Positions 32,270 through 42,212 of a stretch of 64,000 bases of DNA are shown here, piece after piece; within the stretch, counting starts at the first letter, position 1, and every line of letters starts with the position of its first letter. Location: contig JAQSCW010000047.1 in the NCBI GenBank assembly GCA_029945625.1, positions 1-64,000 of the forward strand. Reading direction: 5' to 3'. The notes below the pieces were generated by a model. The model saw only the letters and a program-made list of their open reading frames with translations, was not told the origin of the DNA and made no database searches. The stretch comes from a bacterium (lineage in GTDB: Bacteria > Bacteroidota > Bacteroidia > B-17B0 > Aurantibacillaceae). The translations under genes and the position numbers were made by a program.

Positions 32270-34408
32270 ATGGAAATAGAAAAATTTCAGTATGACAACA
32301 AGATTGTAAGAAACTTTGCTTATGCCACCATGCTATGGGGCATCGTAGGCATGTTAGTGGGTCTCTTTGCAGCATTGCAACTGGTTTGGCCGGTGCTTAA
32401 TTTTGAATTGCCTTATACCACGTTTGGAAGGCTGCGACCTTTGCACACCAATGCCGTTATTTTTGCTTTTGTAGGTAATGGTATTTTTATGGGGGTGTAT
32501 TATTCGTTGCAGCGCTTGTTAAAAGCGCGCATGTTTAGTGACTTTCTAAGCAAGATCCATTTCTGGGGATGGCAGTTGATCATCGTTTTGGCGGCCGTTA
32601 CGCTTGTGCTCGGCAAAACAACCGGAAAAGAATATGCTGAATTGGAGTGGCCAATCGACATTTTGATCACCCTTATATGGGTAGTATTTGGCTGGAACAT
32701 GATTGGCACCATTGTACGCCGACGTGAACGTCATTTATATGTCGCCATTTGGTTTTACATTGCCACGTTTGTAACAGTGGCGGTATTACACATTGTGAAT
32801 TCGGTTGAAATTCCGGTTTCATTCTGGAAGTCCTACTCCTGGTATGCCGGCGTGCAAGATGCCCTGGTGCAATGGTGGTACGGACATAACGCGGTGGCCT
32901 TCTTTTTAACAACGCCTTATCTGGGTTTAATGTATTACTTCATGCCCAAGGCCGCTAACCGTCCGGTGTATTCGTACCGTTTGTCTATTATTCACTTCTG
33001 GGCCCTCATTTTCCTCTATATCTGGGCCGGCCCACATCACCTATTATATACCGCTGTGCCCGACTGGGCGCAATCTCTGGGAGTGGCCTTCTCTATTATG
33101 CTCATTGCCCCCTCATGGGGTGGTATGATCAACGGCTTATTGACGCTACGCGGCGCCTGGGATAAAGTGCGTGACGATGTTGTTTTAAAATTTATGGTGG
33201 TGGCTGTAACTGCTTATGGTATGGCCACATTTGAAGGACCAATGTTGTCTATTAAAAGTGTGAACGCCATCAGTCACTTTACCGATTGGACGATTGCCCA
33301 CGTGCACGTTGGTGCCTTGGGATGGAATGGTTTTCTCACCTTTGGAATCCTGTATTGGTTAATTCCAAGAATGTTCCGCACAAAATTGTATTCGTCAAAA
33401 CTGGCCAACATGCATTTCTGGATTGGTACCCTGGGTATCATTTTATATGCTGTACCACTGTACTGGGCAGGTGTAATGCAAAGTTTGATGTGGAAAGAAT
33501 TTACGCCTGAAGGCCAATTAAAATGGCAATTTCTTGATACGGTGACAAAGATGATGCCTTACTATTTGGGCCGTGCCATTGGTGGAACTCTTTACCTCAC
33601 CGGCGCACTTATTATGGTGTTCAATTTGATCAAAACAATTAAACAAGGCGATTTTCTTGCCAACGAAGATGCCGAAGCGGCTCCATTGGTGGGTGCTTAC
33701 AAAGCGCATGGAACTGACCACTGGCACCGTTGGATTGAGCGTAAACCGGTTCAATTTATGGTATTGTCGTTGGTAGTAATACTTATTGGAGGGGCAATTG
33801 AGATTGTTCCAACTTTCCTCATTAAATCAAATATTCCTACCATCTCAAGCGTGAAACCTTATACACCGCTCGAATTACAAGGTCGCGATATTTACGTTCG
33901 CGAAGGATGTTATGTGTGTCACTCACAAATGGTGCGTCCGTTTAGAAACGAAACCGCCCGATACGGCGAATATTCAAAGGCCGGTGAATTTGTGTATGAT
34001 CACCCGTTTCAATGGGGATCTAAACGTACCGGTCCCGATTTGGCCCGCGTAGGTGGCAAATATCCCGACAGCTGGCACTACAATCACATGATGGATCCAA
34101 CGTCGATGTCGCCGGGCTCAATCATGCCAACCTATCCCTGGTTACTTGAAGATCAAATCGATGTATCGAGCACTGTGGCAAAAATTAAAGCCATGCAGCG
34201 TTTAGGAGTTCCCTATCCCGAAGGCTACTCGCAAATTGCTGCTGCCGATATGCAAAAACAGGCTGAACAGATTGCTGCTAATCTTAAAAAGGACGGCATT
34301 GAAACGCTGCCCGATCGAGAAATTGTGGCCATGATTGCTTACCTGCAAAAACTTGGAAGGGATATTAAAGCGGCTCCTAAGGAAGAAGTTGCCAAACTGA
34401 CAAACTAA
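32270..34408 (+). CDS. ccoNO: cbb3 cytochrome oxidase, fused catalytic and mono-haem subunits
   Basis: A 712-residue fusion. Residues 1-500 are the 12-helix CcoN, including the haem and Cu(B) His ligands (HTNAVIF, WWYGHNAVAF, PHHLLYT, HVHVGALGW). Residues about 505-712 are CcoO, with one transmembrane helix and the c-type haem site CYVCHS (first Cys about 547). The oxidase reduces oxygen to water with high affinity and pumps protons, acting at low oxygen. Fusion of N and O is known in Bacteroidota. Confidence 0.96.
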   Translation: MEIEKFQYDNKIVRNFAYATMLWGIVGMLVGLFAALQLVWPVLNFELPYTTFGRLRPLHTNAVIFAFVGNGIFMGVYYSLQRLLKARMFSDFLSKIHFWGWQLIIVLAAVTLVLGKTTGKEYAELEWPIDILITLIWVVFGWNMIGTIVRRRERHLYVAIWFYIATFVTVAVLHIVNSVEIPVSFWKSYSWYAGVQDALVQWWYGHNAVAFFLTTPYLGLMYYFMPKAANRPVYSYRLSIIHFWALIFLYIWAGPHHLLYTAVPDWAQSLGVAFSIMLIAPSWGGMINGLLTLRGAWDKVRDDVVLKFMVVAVTAYGMATFEGPMLSIKSVNAISHFTDWTIAHVHVGALGWNGFLTFGILYWLIPRMFRTKLYSSKLANMHFWIGTLGIILYAVPLYWAGVMQSLMWKEFTPEGQLKWQFLDTVTKMMPYYLGRAIGGTLYLTGALIMVFNLIKTIKQGDFLANEDAEAAPLVGAYKAHGTDHWHRWIERKPVQFMVLSLVVILIGGAIEIVPTFLIKSNIPTISSVKPYTPLELQGRDIYVREGCYVCHSQMVRPFRNETARYGEYSKAGEFVYDHPFQWGSKRTGPDLARVGGKYPDSWHYNHMMDPTSMSPGSIMPTYPWLLEDQIDVSSTVAKIKAMQRLGVPYPEGYSQIAAADMQKQAEQIAANLKKDGIETLPDREIVAMIAYLQKLGRDIKAAPKEEVAKLTN

Positions 34409-34421
34409 AACAAAGAGAAAT

Positions 34422-34592
34422 ATGAAATTTATTAATTATTTAGAAAGTATCTCCGGCGTGGAAATTTACCCTCTGGTATCCTTACTCATCTTCTTTTTGT
34501 TCTTTATTGCGGTGGGCGTGTATTTGCTTAAATCCGGAAAAGATCACTTTAACGACGTGTCGAAAATTCCCTTAGATAACAACGAAAATTAA
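34422..34592 (+). CDS. ccoQ: Short CcoQ-like subunit
   Basis: A 56-residue frame with one transmembrane helix (about 17-37, PLVSLLIFFLFFIAVGVYLL) and a short polar tail (KSGKDHFNDVSKIPLDNN). Size, topology and place between ccoO and ccoP fit CcoQ/FixQ, the non-catalytic subunit. It starts 13 bases after the ccoNO stop and ends 7 bases before ccoP. Confidence 0.75.
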   Translation: MKFINYLESISGVEIYPLVSLLIFFLFFIAVGVYLLKSGKDHFNDVSKIPLDNNEN

Positions 34593-34599
34593 TTCCATT

Positions 34600-35811
34600 A
34601 TGAATTCAAAGAATAAAAATATGAAAGGAAAAATTTTAACCTTGCTTTGCATGACGTCACTCCCCCTTCTGTCGATCGCGGGAACAACCGACGCAGCAAC
34701 TTCCGACTCGTACTTTTCAAATGCCTTGTTCAACACCCTGCTGGTCGTCATAATTTTGTTGGCGGTGATGGTAATTACTGTGAGCAGAGCGCTAAAGAAT
34801 ATTGTTTCTTCCGACTTCTTCCTCGAGAAGATGAAAAAAGATAAGGAACAGGCAAATAACAAAGCAAACAAAGTGGCCGGTCTGCTTATTGTGTTTTCGT
34901 TGTTGAGTGTTACTGCCTTCTCACAAGCTGCCCCTGTTGCAGCTGTAAAAGCGGTAGCAAGCGACCGAATTGGTGGAATTGATCAATTCACGTTCTATAC
35001 ATTGGTAGTGACCATTTTTCTGGAGTTGGTAACGCTCTTCCTGTTGTTTAGCACCTTCAAAAATATTTTAGGCGCAAGCAAGGCCAAGGCCGAAACACCC
35101 GAAGTGGCCGCAAAACCATTGGTTCAATCGCTGTTTGACAAAATGAACTATACCACCGAGCTTGAAGACGAAGGTTCTATTTTGCTGGATCACGACTACG
35201 ATGGTATTAAGGAACTCGATAATAATCTCCCACCTTGGTGGAAGTATGGTTTTTACCTTACCATTATTGTGGCCTTTATTTATTTGGTGAATTTCCATAT
35301 CACAAAAACATCTCCCTTGCAAGGTGAAGAGTATAAGTTGAGCATGAAGAAGGCGGAAGCAGATATTGCCGAATACATGAAAACGTCGGCCAATAATGTA
35401 GATGAAACTAGCGTAAAAGTGCTCACCGATGCAACCGAAGTAGGAAAAGGAAAAGAGATCTTTTTAACCACTTGCTCACCCTGCCATGGCAAATTTGGCG
35501 AGGGAACGGTAGGCCCCAACTTAACCGACGACTATTGGATTCATGGTGGTGGCATTGTTGATATTTTTAAAACCATTAAATACGGTTGGCCCGAAAAGGG
35601 AATGAAATCATGGAAAGAAGACTTCTCTCCCATTCAAATTCAGCAAGTGGCAAGTTTTATCAGAACGTTAAAAGGAACTAACCCGCCTAAACCAAAAGAC
35701 AAACAAGGCGATTTATACGTAGAAGGTCCTGCCCCGGCTCCTTCTGATTCAACCGCTATTAAAAAAGACAGTGTGAGCGTAACCGTGACCGCGCCAACGG
35801 TTGCAAAATAA
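34600..35811 (+). CDS. ccoP: cbb3 oxidase cytochrome c subunit CcoP
   Basis: About 403 residues (ATG 34600; ATG 34621 also possible). It has an N-terminal hydrophobic segment, further transmembrane helices (including about 145-165 and 218-235), and a C-terminal cytochrome c domain with a single CSPCH site. Many proteobacterial CcoP proteins carry two haem sites; a single-haem form with extra N-terminal helices is usual in Bacteroidota. It ends in a Pro/Ser/Thr-rich tail. It passes electrons to CcoO. Confidence 0.92.
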   Translation: MNSKNKNMKGKILTLLCMTSLPLLSIAGTTDAATSDSYFSNALFNTLLVVIILLAVMVITVSRALKNIVSSDFFLEKMKKDKEQANNKANKVAGLLIVFSLLSVTAFSQAAPVAAVKAVASDRIGGIDQFTFYTLVVTIFLELVTLFLLFSTFKNILGASKAKAETPEVAAKPLVQSLFDKMNYTTELEDEGSILLDHDYDGIKELDNNLPPWWKYGFYLTIIVAFIYLVNFHITKTSPLQGEEYKLSMKKAEADIAEYMKTSANNVDETSVKVLTDATEVGKGKEIFLTTCSPCHGKFGEGTVGPNLTDDYWIHGGGIVDIFKTIKYGWPEKGMKSWKEDFSPIQIQQVASFIRTLKGTNPPKPKDKQGDLYVEGPAPAPSDSTAIKKDSVSVTVTAPTVAK

Positions 35812-35829
35812 GATCGAACCAAATTATAA

Positions 35830-37236
35830 ATGTCAAACCAAGATTCAGAACAAAAAGAAAGTTTCCGCGATTCAATAGCTACAATTGATAATGAAGGAAA
35901 ACGAAGGTGGATTTTTCCGACAAGACCTAAGGGGAAGTTGTATGATTTACGCAAGTATTTGAGCTACCTCTATCTGTTCGTGTTTTTTGGTTTGCCATTT
36001 ATTCATCATAACGGTGAACCTCTGTTCCTTTTTAATATTCTGGAACGAAAATTCATCCTTTTTGGAATGATCTTCTGGCCCCAGGATTTTTTTATCTTCG
36101 GGGTGGGTATGCTCATCTTTATTGTGTTCATCGCCCTTTTTACGGTTATTTTTGGCCGCGTTTTTTGCGGTTGGGCCTGTCCGCAAACCATTTTTATGGA
36201 AATGCTGTTTCGGCGCATTGAATATTGGGTAGAAGGCGATGCCACCTACCAGAAAAAATTAGCGAAGGGACCCTGGACAGGTGAGAAATTCACCAAACGT
36301 ACCATCAAATATGTCCTGTTCTTTCTCCTTTCTTTTTTAATTGCCAATACTTTTCTTTCCTATCTCATCAGTGTGGATGAAGTGTTCAAACTGGCCACCG
36401 ATCCAATTTCTCAACACGTAGGAAGTCTAACGTCCATCCTCATCTTTACCGGCGTCTTCTTTTTTGTCTATTCCTACTTGCGCGAACAAGTATGCCTGAT
36501 CGTTTGTCCATATGGACGTATGCAAAGTGTTTTGCTCGACAAAGAGACCATTGTAGTTGCTTATGATTACGTGAGAGGAGAACCCCGTGAAAAATATTCG
36601 AAAAATGCGGCTCCCGAAAAAGGTGACTGTATTGATTGTGGTTTATGCGTGAAAGTATGTCCCACTGCCATTGATATTCGCAACGGTACTCAATTAGAAT
36701 GTGTAAACTGCACCGCTTGCATCGATGCCTGCAATGCCATGATGGAAAGCGTAAAGCGGCCCACCGGCTTAATTCGCTACGATTCAGAAAGAGGGATCGC
36801 CGAAAAAATCCATCTTAAATTTACTACCCGCATGAAGGCCTATACCGTGGTGTTGTTGGTATTAATTGGAATAGAAGCTGGTTTACTAGCCACCCGAAGT
36901 GACTATGATGCCACTATTCTTCGGGCAAAGGGAATGCTCTTTCAAGAACGTCCCAATAACGAAATAAGTAATTTATATACGATTAAAGTAGTAAACAAAA
37001 CGCACGATAGTTTGCCAGTGGAGCTCCGTTTAGAAAATATGAAAGGCCGGCTTGAAGTGATGGGCAAAGCACTTTCGGTGAAAAGTGAAAATATTTCACA
37101 AGGGCAATTTTTTGTGTACCTTAATAAAGCCGATCTAACGTCAAGAAAAACAAAACTCGTGATCGGGCTCTATACAAACAACAAAAAAATAAAGACCGTT
37201 AAAACCAATTTTTTGGGACCGGTGAAAAGGAATTAA
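35830..37236 (+). CDS. ccoG: cbb3 oxidase accessory ferredoxin-like protein CcoG
   Basis: A 468-residue membrane protein with several N-terminal helices, FGRVFCGWACPQTIF typical of the NapH/FixG group, then two 4Fe-4S binding motifs (CIDCGLCVKVCP and CVNCTACIDACN, from about residue 267). CcoG is thought to reduce copper for cbb3 assembly. The C-terminal part is an Ig-like domain, as usual for the family. It follows ccoP by 18 bases. Confidence 0.94.
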   Translation: MSNQDSEQKESFRDSIATIDNEGKRRWIFPTRPKGKLYDLRKYLSYLYLFVFFGLPFIHHNGEPLFLFNILERKFILFGMIFWPQDFFIFGVGMLIFIVFIALFTVIFGRVFCGWACPQTIFMEMLFRRIEYWVEGDATYQKKLAKGPWTGEKFTKRTIKYVLFFLLSFLIANTFLSYLISVDEVFKLATDPISQHVGSLTSILIFTGVFFFVYSYLREQVCLIVCPYGRMQSVLLDKETIVVAYDYVRGEPREKYSKNAAPEKGDCIDCGLCVKVCPTAIDIRNGTQLECVNCTACIDACNAMMESVKRPTGLIRYDSERGIAEKIHLKFTTRMKAYTVVLLVLIGIEAGLLATRSDYDATILRAKGMLFQERPNNEISNLYTIKVVNKTHDSLPVELRLENMKGRLEVMGKALSVKSENISQGQFFVYLNKADLTSRKTKLVIGLYTNNKKIKTVKTNFLGPVKRN

Positions 37237-37497
37237 GAATTGAGAATTAAAAATTGAGAATTGGAGTAAGAAGCTTCCTATGCCGGCTAATTCTCACCAG
37301 CTAAAAGTCAAGAAGTTTGAAGAACAAAAGAATGAAATTTCCAATTATAAACATAGAGACAACAAGGAACAGAGATTCACAGTGGTTGCACTATTTTAAT
37401 CTGTGCAGCTCTGTATCTCGTGTGCCTGTGCTTAATTTTTATAGAAGTCGAACGTCTTGCGCCGGAAACGCATAGTTTATAGTAACAATTGAGACCA
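37237..37497. other. Gap between ccoG and the FixH-like gene
   Basis: 260 bases holding imperfect GAGAATTxAAAATTGAGAATT repeats and, near 37346-37440, a decayed CACAxAGG-type repeat. It interrupts an otherwise tight gene run. No promoter or gene is evident. Confidence 0.5.
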
Positions 37498-37935
37498 ATG
37501 AATTGGGGTACAAAAATAACCATCTTATATGTGGGCTTCATGGGCCTCATCATCACACTCATGTTCATTAGTTTTGGATCTAAAACAGAATTGGAATACA
37601 GCGACTACTACAAACGTGAACTTAATTTTCAACAACAGATCGATGCTGCTAACAATGCCAATGGTTTAAGCACACCCATCGACTATACCATTTCAAAACA
37701 AGGCCTCTTGATTAGCATCCCAAAAGAATTGCTGAGTGCCGACTTAAAAGGTTCTATCGAACTGTTGCGTCCCTCCGACTCCAATCTCGACAGAAGTATT
37801 CCATTGCACCCCGATACTGCCGGAAAACAATGGATTAAACCCGAGGCTCTTAAAACGGGCTCCTATAAATTGAGTGTGCTGGTAAATAACTCTAAAAAAC
37901 AATATTACAAAGAAGCGTACATTACCATTAATTGA
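37498..37935 (+). CDS. FixH-family protein
   Basis: About 145 residues from ATG 37498 (TTG 37489 is the longer option). One N-terminal transmembrane helix (WGTKITILYVGFMGLIITLMFI) precedes a periplasmic beta-rich domain, with LEYSDYYKRELNFQQQIDA typical of FixH/CcoH. These proteins help cbb3 assembly. Its stop overlaps the start of the next gene by one base. Confidence 0.85.
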   Translation: MNWGTKITILYVGFMGLIITLMFISFGSKTELEYSDYYKRELNFQQQIDAANNANGLSTPIDYTISKQGLLISIPKELLSADLKGSIELLRPSDSNLDRSIPLHPDTAGKQWIKPEALKTGSYKLSVLVNNSKKQYYKEAYITIN

Positions 37936-38705
37936 TGCAATTTCTCCTTGTAGCCATAAGTCTGGGTTTCCTAGGCAGTTTTCATTGTATAGGCATGTGC
38001 GGTCCTATTGCCCTTGCACTGCCCCTAGGAAATTCATCTCCCATCAAAAAAACATTCCTCATCATTTCATATAATTTGGGAAGAATACTCACCTATTCTG
38101 TTTTTGGAATTTTTGCGGGAATAGTAGGAAAAACATTTGCCTTGGCCGGTTACCAGCAGGCCCTCTCAGTGAGCATCGGCGTAGTACTTCTACTCATTGT
38201 TTTTGTGCCCGCCAAATACACACATGGCAATTCTTTTGTTCCAAAAATTTTCTCTTTTTTTAATGCGGTAAAAACTGAATTTGGAAAACTTTTTCTGAAA
38301 AAAGGGCATGGAACTTTATTCACCATTGGTCTTTTGAACGGCTTACTTCCCTGCGGTTTAGTGTACTTGGGCATTGCAGGGTCGATTGCCACAGGCGATA
38401 TTCTTAACGGCGCACTCTTTATGGCCGCTTTTGGACTGGGCACCTTACCGGTAATGTTAGCCCTGCCTTATGCAGGAAGTTTTATTGGCTTGGCCACAAG
38501 AAATACAATGCGAAAAACCATACCCGTAGTTGTTACACTAACGGCTCTGTTGTTGATCTTACGGGGACTAAATCTTGGCATCCCCTATGTAAGTCCGAAT
38601 GTTGACAAAGCGCAAATGACAGCTGCCTGTCACACCACCGAATCGACAGATCATCCTAAAACCATCGTCAAATGTATTGGCCCAAACTCTCCACACAAAA
38701 AATAA
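37935..38705 (+). CDS. Sulfite exporter TauE/SafE-family membrane protein
   Basis: About 256 residues with 6-7 transmembrane helices. The start SLGFLGSFHCIGMCGPIALALP is the hallmark of the UreH_2/TauE group that accompanies cco genes. A metal-delivery or cofactor role in oxidase assembly is generally supposed, not proven. The Cys and His in the first helix could bind copper. ATG 37935 shares its A with the TGA of the FixH-like gene, so translation is coupled. The C terminus overlaps the next gene by 34 bases. Confidence 0.82.
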   Translation: MQFLLVAISLGFLGSFHCIGMCGPIALALPLGNSSPIKKTFLIISYNLGRILTYSVFGIFAGIVGKTFALAGYQQALSVSIGVVLLLIVFVPAKYTHGNSFVPKIFSFFNAVKTEFGKLFLKKGHGTLFTIGLLNGLLPCGLVYLGIAGSIATGDILNGALFMAAFGLGTLPVMLALPYAGSFIGLATRNTMRKTIPVVVTLTALLLILRGLNLGIPYVSPNVDKAQMTAACHTTESTDHPKTIVKCIGPNSPHKK

Positions 38706-39922
38706 AACACGCTATTTTTGAGGCCCTGAGTAAGAACCTCAATTACCGCAGCGAAAATATTCTCGGCATCCCGGCTTCGTTTTTGGATACGGATATTTTT
38801 TATGAGGACGCACCTTTTTTAAAGGAAGCACCATTTTTGTCGATGCTCATTGCAAATCCAAATCATATTGGGTGTCATACCCTCGACGGCGAAAAAGAAC
38901 CCATTTTTAAGGGGACACAGGAAATAGAAAAAGATCTGATCCGCATTTGCGCGGAGGAGATCTTTGGCGCCGAACCCAATAGCTGCGACGGCTACGTTGC
39001 TTCAGGAGGCACTGAAGCTAATATTGAGGCTTGCTGGATTTACCGGAACTACTTTTTAAAAGAGCGACACGCAAAACCGCATGAAATTGCAATCGTCTAT
39101 TCGGAAGACACCCACTATTCTTTTCCAAAAGCGGCCAATCTTCTTTCTCTCAGTTCTATTATTTACAAAGTTGACGAAGACAAACGAGAAATTCTGATCT
39201 CAGACCTTGAAACAAAACTAGTGGCCCAGTTGGCTCTCGGCGTGAAGTATTTTATTGTGAATGTAAATCTCTCCACCACCATGTTTGGCAGCGTAGATAA
39301 TATCGAAAAAATAACGAACCTTCTTCATCTGCTCAAACTCGATTATAAATTGCATGTGGATGCTGCATTCGGTGGCTTTATTTATCCTTTTACGAATAGC
39401 GACAGCAAACACAACTTTAAAAATCCGCACGTAAGCTCGGTTACTATTGATGGGCATAAAATGCTGCAATCTCCCTATGGAACCGGCATTTTTTTAATTC
39501 GAAAGGAACTGATGCAGTTTGTATGTACTGAAGAAGCCTCTTATGTGCAGGGCAAAGATTACACCTTATGCGGCAGCCGCTCAGGTGCCAATGCGGCCTG
39601 TGTGTGGATGATCCTTCACATGCATGGGTCTGTTGGCTGGACTGTAAAAATGAACCAATTGCTCGACCGCACACAATCAGTTTGTTCGGCGCTTAATGAT
39701 ATGAATGTGGAGTACTTCCATAACCCCTTTGTGAACATCATCGCTATAAAAGGGCAATACATATCGCCTGCACTCGCCCGGAAGTTTATGCTGGTGCCCG
39801 ATAACCACGATGATCCCCGCTGGTATAAAATCGTGATGATGCCCCACGTAAAACAAGGCATCCTCGATAATTTTCTTAACCAGTTATCAAACGAATTACT
39901 TTATAAGCGAATTGAATCATGA
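38672..39922 (+). CDS. PLP-dependent group II decarboxylase
   Basis: A 416-residue pyridoxal phosphate enzyme of the glutamate/tyrosine/histidine decarboxylase group. It shows GYVASGGTEANIEACW (phosphate-binding turn), DAAFGGF (Asp contacting the PLP nitrogen) and the Schiff-base Lys in TIDGHKMLQSPYGTG. The substrate cannot be predicted; aspartate, tyrosine or histidine decarboxylation are possible. It begins 34 bases inside the TauE-like gene and its stop overlaps the hemN start (ATGA), so it is part of the same transcript. Confidence 0.83.
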   Translation: MYWPKLSTQKIKHAIFEALSKNLNYRSENILGIPASFLDTDIFYEDAPFLKEAPFLSMLIANPNHIGCHTLDGEKEPIFKGTQEIEKDLIRICAEEIFGAEPNSCDGYVASGGTEANIEACWIYRNYFLKERHAKPHEIAIVYSEDTHYSFPKAANLLSLSSIIYKVDEDKREILISDLETKLVAQLALGVKYFIVNVNLSTTMFGSVDNIEKITNLLHLLKLDYKLHVDAAFGGFIYPFTNSDSKHNFKNPHVSSVTIDGHKMLQSPYGTGIFLIRKELMQFVCTEEASYVQGKDYTLCGSRSGANAACVWMILHMHGSVGWTVKMNQLLDRTQSVCSALNDMNVEYFHNPFVNIIAIKGQYISPALARKFMLVPDNHDDPRWYKIVMMPHVKQGILDNFLNQLSNELLYKRIES

Positions 39923-41271
39923 ACCTCACCAGTAAATACAATGTGGCTGCTCCACGATACACCAGCTATCCCACAGTTCCGGCCTGGACCAATACACCCA
40001 ATGAGGAGCAATGGAAAGAATTAGTGCGCGCCGGATTTAAGAAAACAAATTCAACAAGCGGCATCAGCCTTTACATCCATTTGCCTTATTGCGAAAGTTT
40101 GTGCACTTACTGCGCTTGCAATACACGAATTACAGTGAATCATAAAGTGGAAGAACCTTACATTCGAACGCTTTTAAAAGAATGGCAACTGTACTTGAAC
40201 CTTTTTGATGAAAAACCGCGCATCAAAGAAATTCATTTGGGCGGTGGTACCCCTACATTTTTTAGTCCCGAACACTTGCACCAGCTCATCAGCGGTATAT
40301 TGTCACAAGCAGAGATCAGCGAGCAACACGATTTTAGTTTCGAGGGCCATCCTTCCAATACCACCGCACAGCATTTGCAGACACTCTTTGATCTTGGTTT
40401 CCGCAGGGTGAGCTTCGGAATTCAGGATTTTGACCCAATAGTACAGGATGTTATTAATCGTTATCAGAGTTTTGAGGAAGTGAAAAAAGTTACGGCTGAT
40501 GCGCGCCGAATTGGCTACTCCGGTGTGAATTTTGATCTCGTTTACGGTTTACCCTTTCAAAAACTCAGTACGATCACCGATACCCTTCAGCAAGTTATAG
40601 CACTTCATCCCGATCGCATCGCTTTTTACAGTTACGCGCATGTTCCATGGATAAAACCGGGTCAACGTAAATTTACTGAGAAAGACCTTCCCCTTGATGT
40701 TGAAAAGAGAGCACTTTACGAAAAAGGGCTCGAACTTTTTAAGGAAGCAGGGTATGAAGATATTGGCATGGATCATTTTGCACTCAAAAGTGATCCTCTT
40801 TTTGAAGCCTTGCGAAGCAAAACATTACACCGCAATTTTATGGGCTATACCGATAAATATACTCGTCTCATGATTAGCCTGGGTACGTCGTCAATCAGCG
40901 ATACCTGGAACAGTTTTGCTCAAAACCTAAAAGTAGTGGAACCCTATATTCAAGCCGTAGAAGAAGGCAAATTTCCCATTTTTAAAGGACATATTTTAAC
41001 GGAAGAAGACCTCGTGATTCGCCGACATATTTTAAATATTATGTGTAAAGACGGAACCACCTGGGAGGGTGATCAATACAACAGTAAAGCCATTAAAGAG
41101 GGATTGGTGCGTTGCCGGGAACTTGAAAAAGATAGTTTGGTAAAATTGAGTGAAAGTGCTCTGGAAGTGACCCCAACCGGCAGAGCGTTCCTGCGTAATA
41201 TTTGTTTGTGTTTCGATGCGCACTTCTGGAGCAAAACTCAGGCATCGGCCATGTTTAGTTCTACCGTTTAG
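39919..41271 (+). CDS. hemN: Oxygen-independent coproporphyrinogen III oxidase
   Basis: A 450-residue radical-SAM enzyme. The iron-sulfur motif CESLCTYC and the following CACNTRIT match HemN, with the start LTSKYNVAAPRYTSYPTVP and HLGGGTPTFFSPEHL. It converts coproporphyrinogen III to protoporphyrinogen IX without oxygen. It forms an ATGA overlap with the upstream decarboxylase and sits at the end of the cbb3 gene run, fitting haem supply at low oxygen. Confidence 0.95.
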   Translation: MNLTSKYNVAAPRYTSYPTVPAWTNTPNEEQWKELVRAGFKKTNSTSGISLYIHLPYCESLCTYCACNTRITVNHKVEEPYIRTLLKEWQLYLNLFDEKPRIKEIHLGGGTPTFFSPEHLHQLISGILSQAEISEQHDFSFEGHPSNTTAQHLQTLFDLGFRRVSFGIQDFDPIVQDVINRYQSFEEVKKVTADARRIGYSGVNFDLVYGLPFQKLSTITDTLQQVIALHPDRIAFYSYAHVPWIKPGQRKFTEKDLPLDVEKRALYEKGLELFKEAGYEDIGMDHFALKSDPLFEALRSKTLHRNFMGYTDKYTRLMISLGTSSISDTWNSFAQNLKVVEPYIQAVEEGKFPIFKGHILTEEDLVIRRHILNIMCKDGTTWEGDQYNSKAIKEGLVRCRELEKDSLVKLSESALEVTPTGRAFLRNICLCFDAHFWSKTQASAMFSSTV

Positions 41272-41495
41272 AAGAGTGCTCCTCCAATTTCTTTGCCACA
41301 AATTTAAACACCGGGTCTGTTATTGACTGCGCATGTTATTAAACCTTCCATTTTTTTGTTCCTGATGGCAAAGGACTTTTCTTCTTTTTGTTTATATTTA
41401 CATGAAGAAGTGATTTTTAACAGTTCCCACGTGTACCCTGATAAAACTGGATCCAAATTAAAAAAGCAAAATGTAAACTCATAATTTTAGCGCGC

Positions 41496-41999
41496 ATGAA
41501 ACCAAAAATTATCCAATCAGTCCTCGTAGCTCTGGGATTCCTATTTTTGCAGACTTCCGTACTTGCACAACATGAATACACCTTCGAGGTAAAAGCATTA
41601 AGAGCAAAGATTATTGACACCACCTTTAAGAAGGACGTGATCGTGATTTTTTACATTTCTGCAGTAGATTCACTTGATTTCCCGCCGGTACTGCATCTTC
41701 CCCCGGTTTGCAGCATTCAGGTGAATGGCAAAGATGAAAATCTTATTTTCAGTCCCGAAAATATTGCTATTTCCCTCGATGGTGACAAACTCATTCTCAC
41801 AAATATGCTTGTGTACGATATAATTAAAGGAATGGTGGATTTTACGGAAAAGAAAAACATGATGATCCTGAGCTTTCGCATGAAGGATGTAAGTGCCGAA
41901 AAATTTGACAAAATGAGTGTTACCTTGTCCTTAGGAGAGAAACGAAATCCCGATAAAAAATTTGCTAAGAACTTCGTATTTAAGGTGGATCCTTTTTAG
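41496..41999 (+). CDS. Hypothetical secreted protein
   Basis: A 167-residue protein with a signal peptide (MKPKIIQSVLVALGFLFLQTSVLA, then Q) and a beta-rich mature part (YTFEVKALRAKIIDTTFKK, then DVIVIFYISAVD). No known family. It lies between hemN and the isolated attC-like site. Confidence 0.7.
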   Translation: MKPKIIQSVLVALGFLFLQTSVLAQHEYTFEVKALRAKIIDTTFKKDVIVIFYISAVDSLDFPPVLHLPPVCSIQVNGKDENLIFSPENIAISLDGDKLILTNMLVYDIIKGMVDFTEKKNMMILSFRMKDVSAEKFDKMSVTLSLGEKRNPDKKFAKNFVFKVDPF

Positions 42000-42079
42000 T
42001 GGATTGAAACACCCGAACGGTAGGGTTCAGCATAATTGAATTACCTAAATCGATTTAGTTAAGAAGGGCATAGTAATTT

Positions 42080-42200
42080 TTGTATCGTTTTGTAGCCTTG
42101 CGTCGTTCCAGCTTCCGCAATATTATACATGTACAAATGTCCACCGAGAAGCCAAAATAAAAAATGCTCGGCGTGGACGCAAGACTGCTGTTAGGCGGTC
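42080..42200 (-). other. Isolated attC-like site outside the array
   Basis: Arms TAGCCTTGCGTC (about 42093-42104) and GACGCAAGACTGC pair across a loop carrying ACATGTACAAATGTCCACC, the loop type of E3 and E4. The inner core GTTAGGC (42190-42196) is perfect, but the outer one is degraded (TATCG in place of TAACG). On the minus strand it follows the toxin-antitoxin genes, as an attC follows cassette genes. Confidence 0.65.
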
Positions 42201-42212
42201 GTGCGTTTGTGT

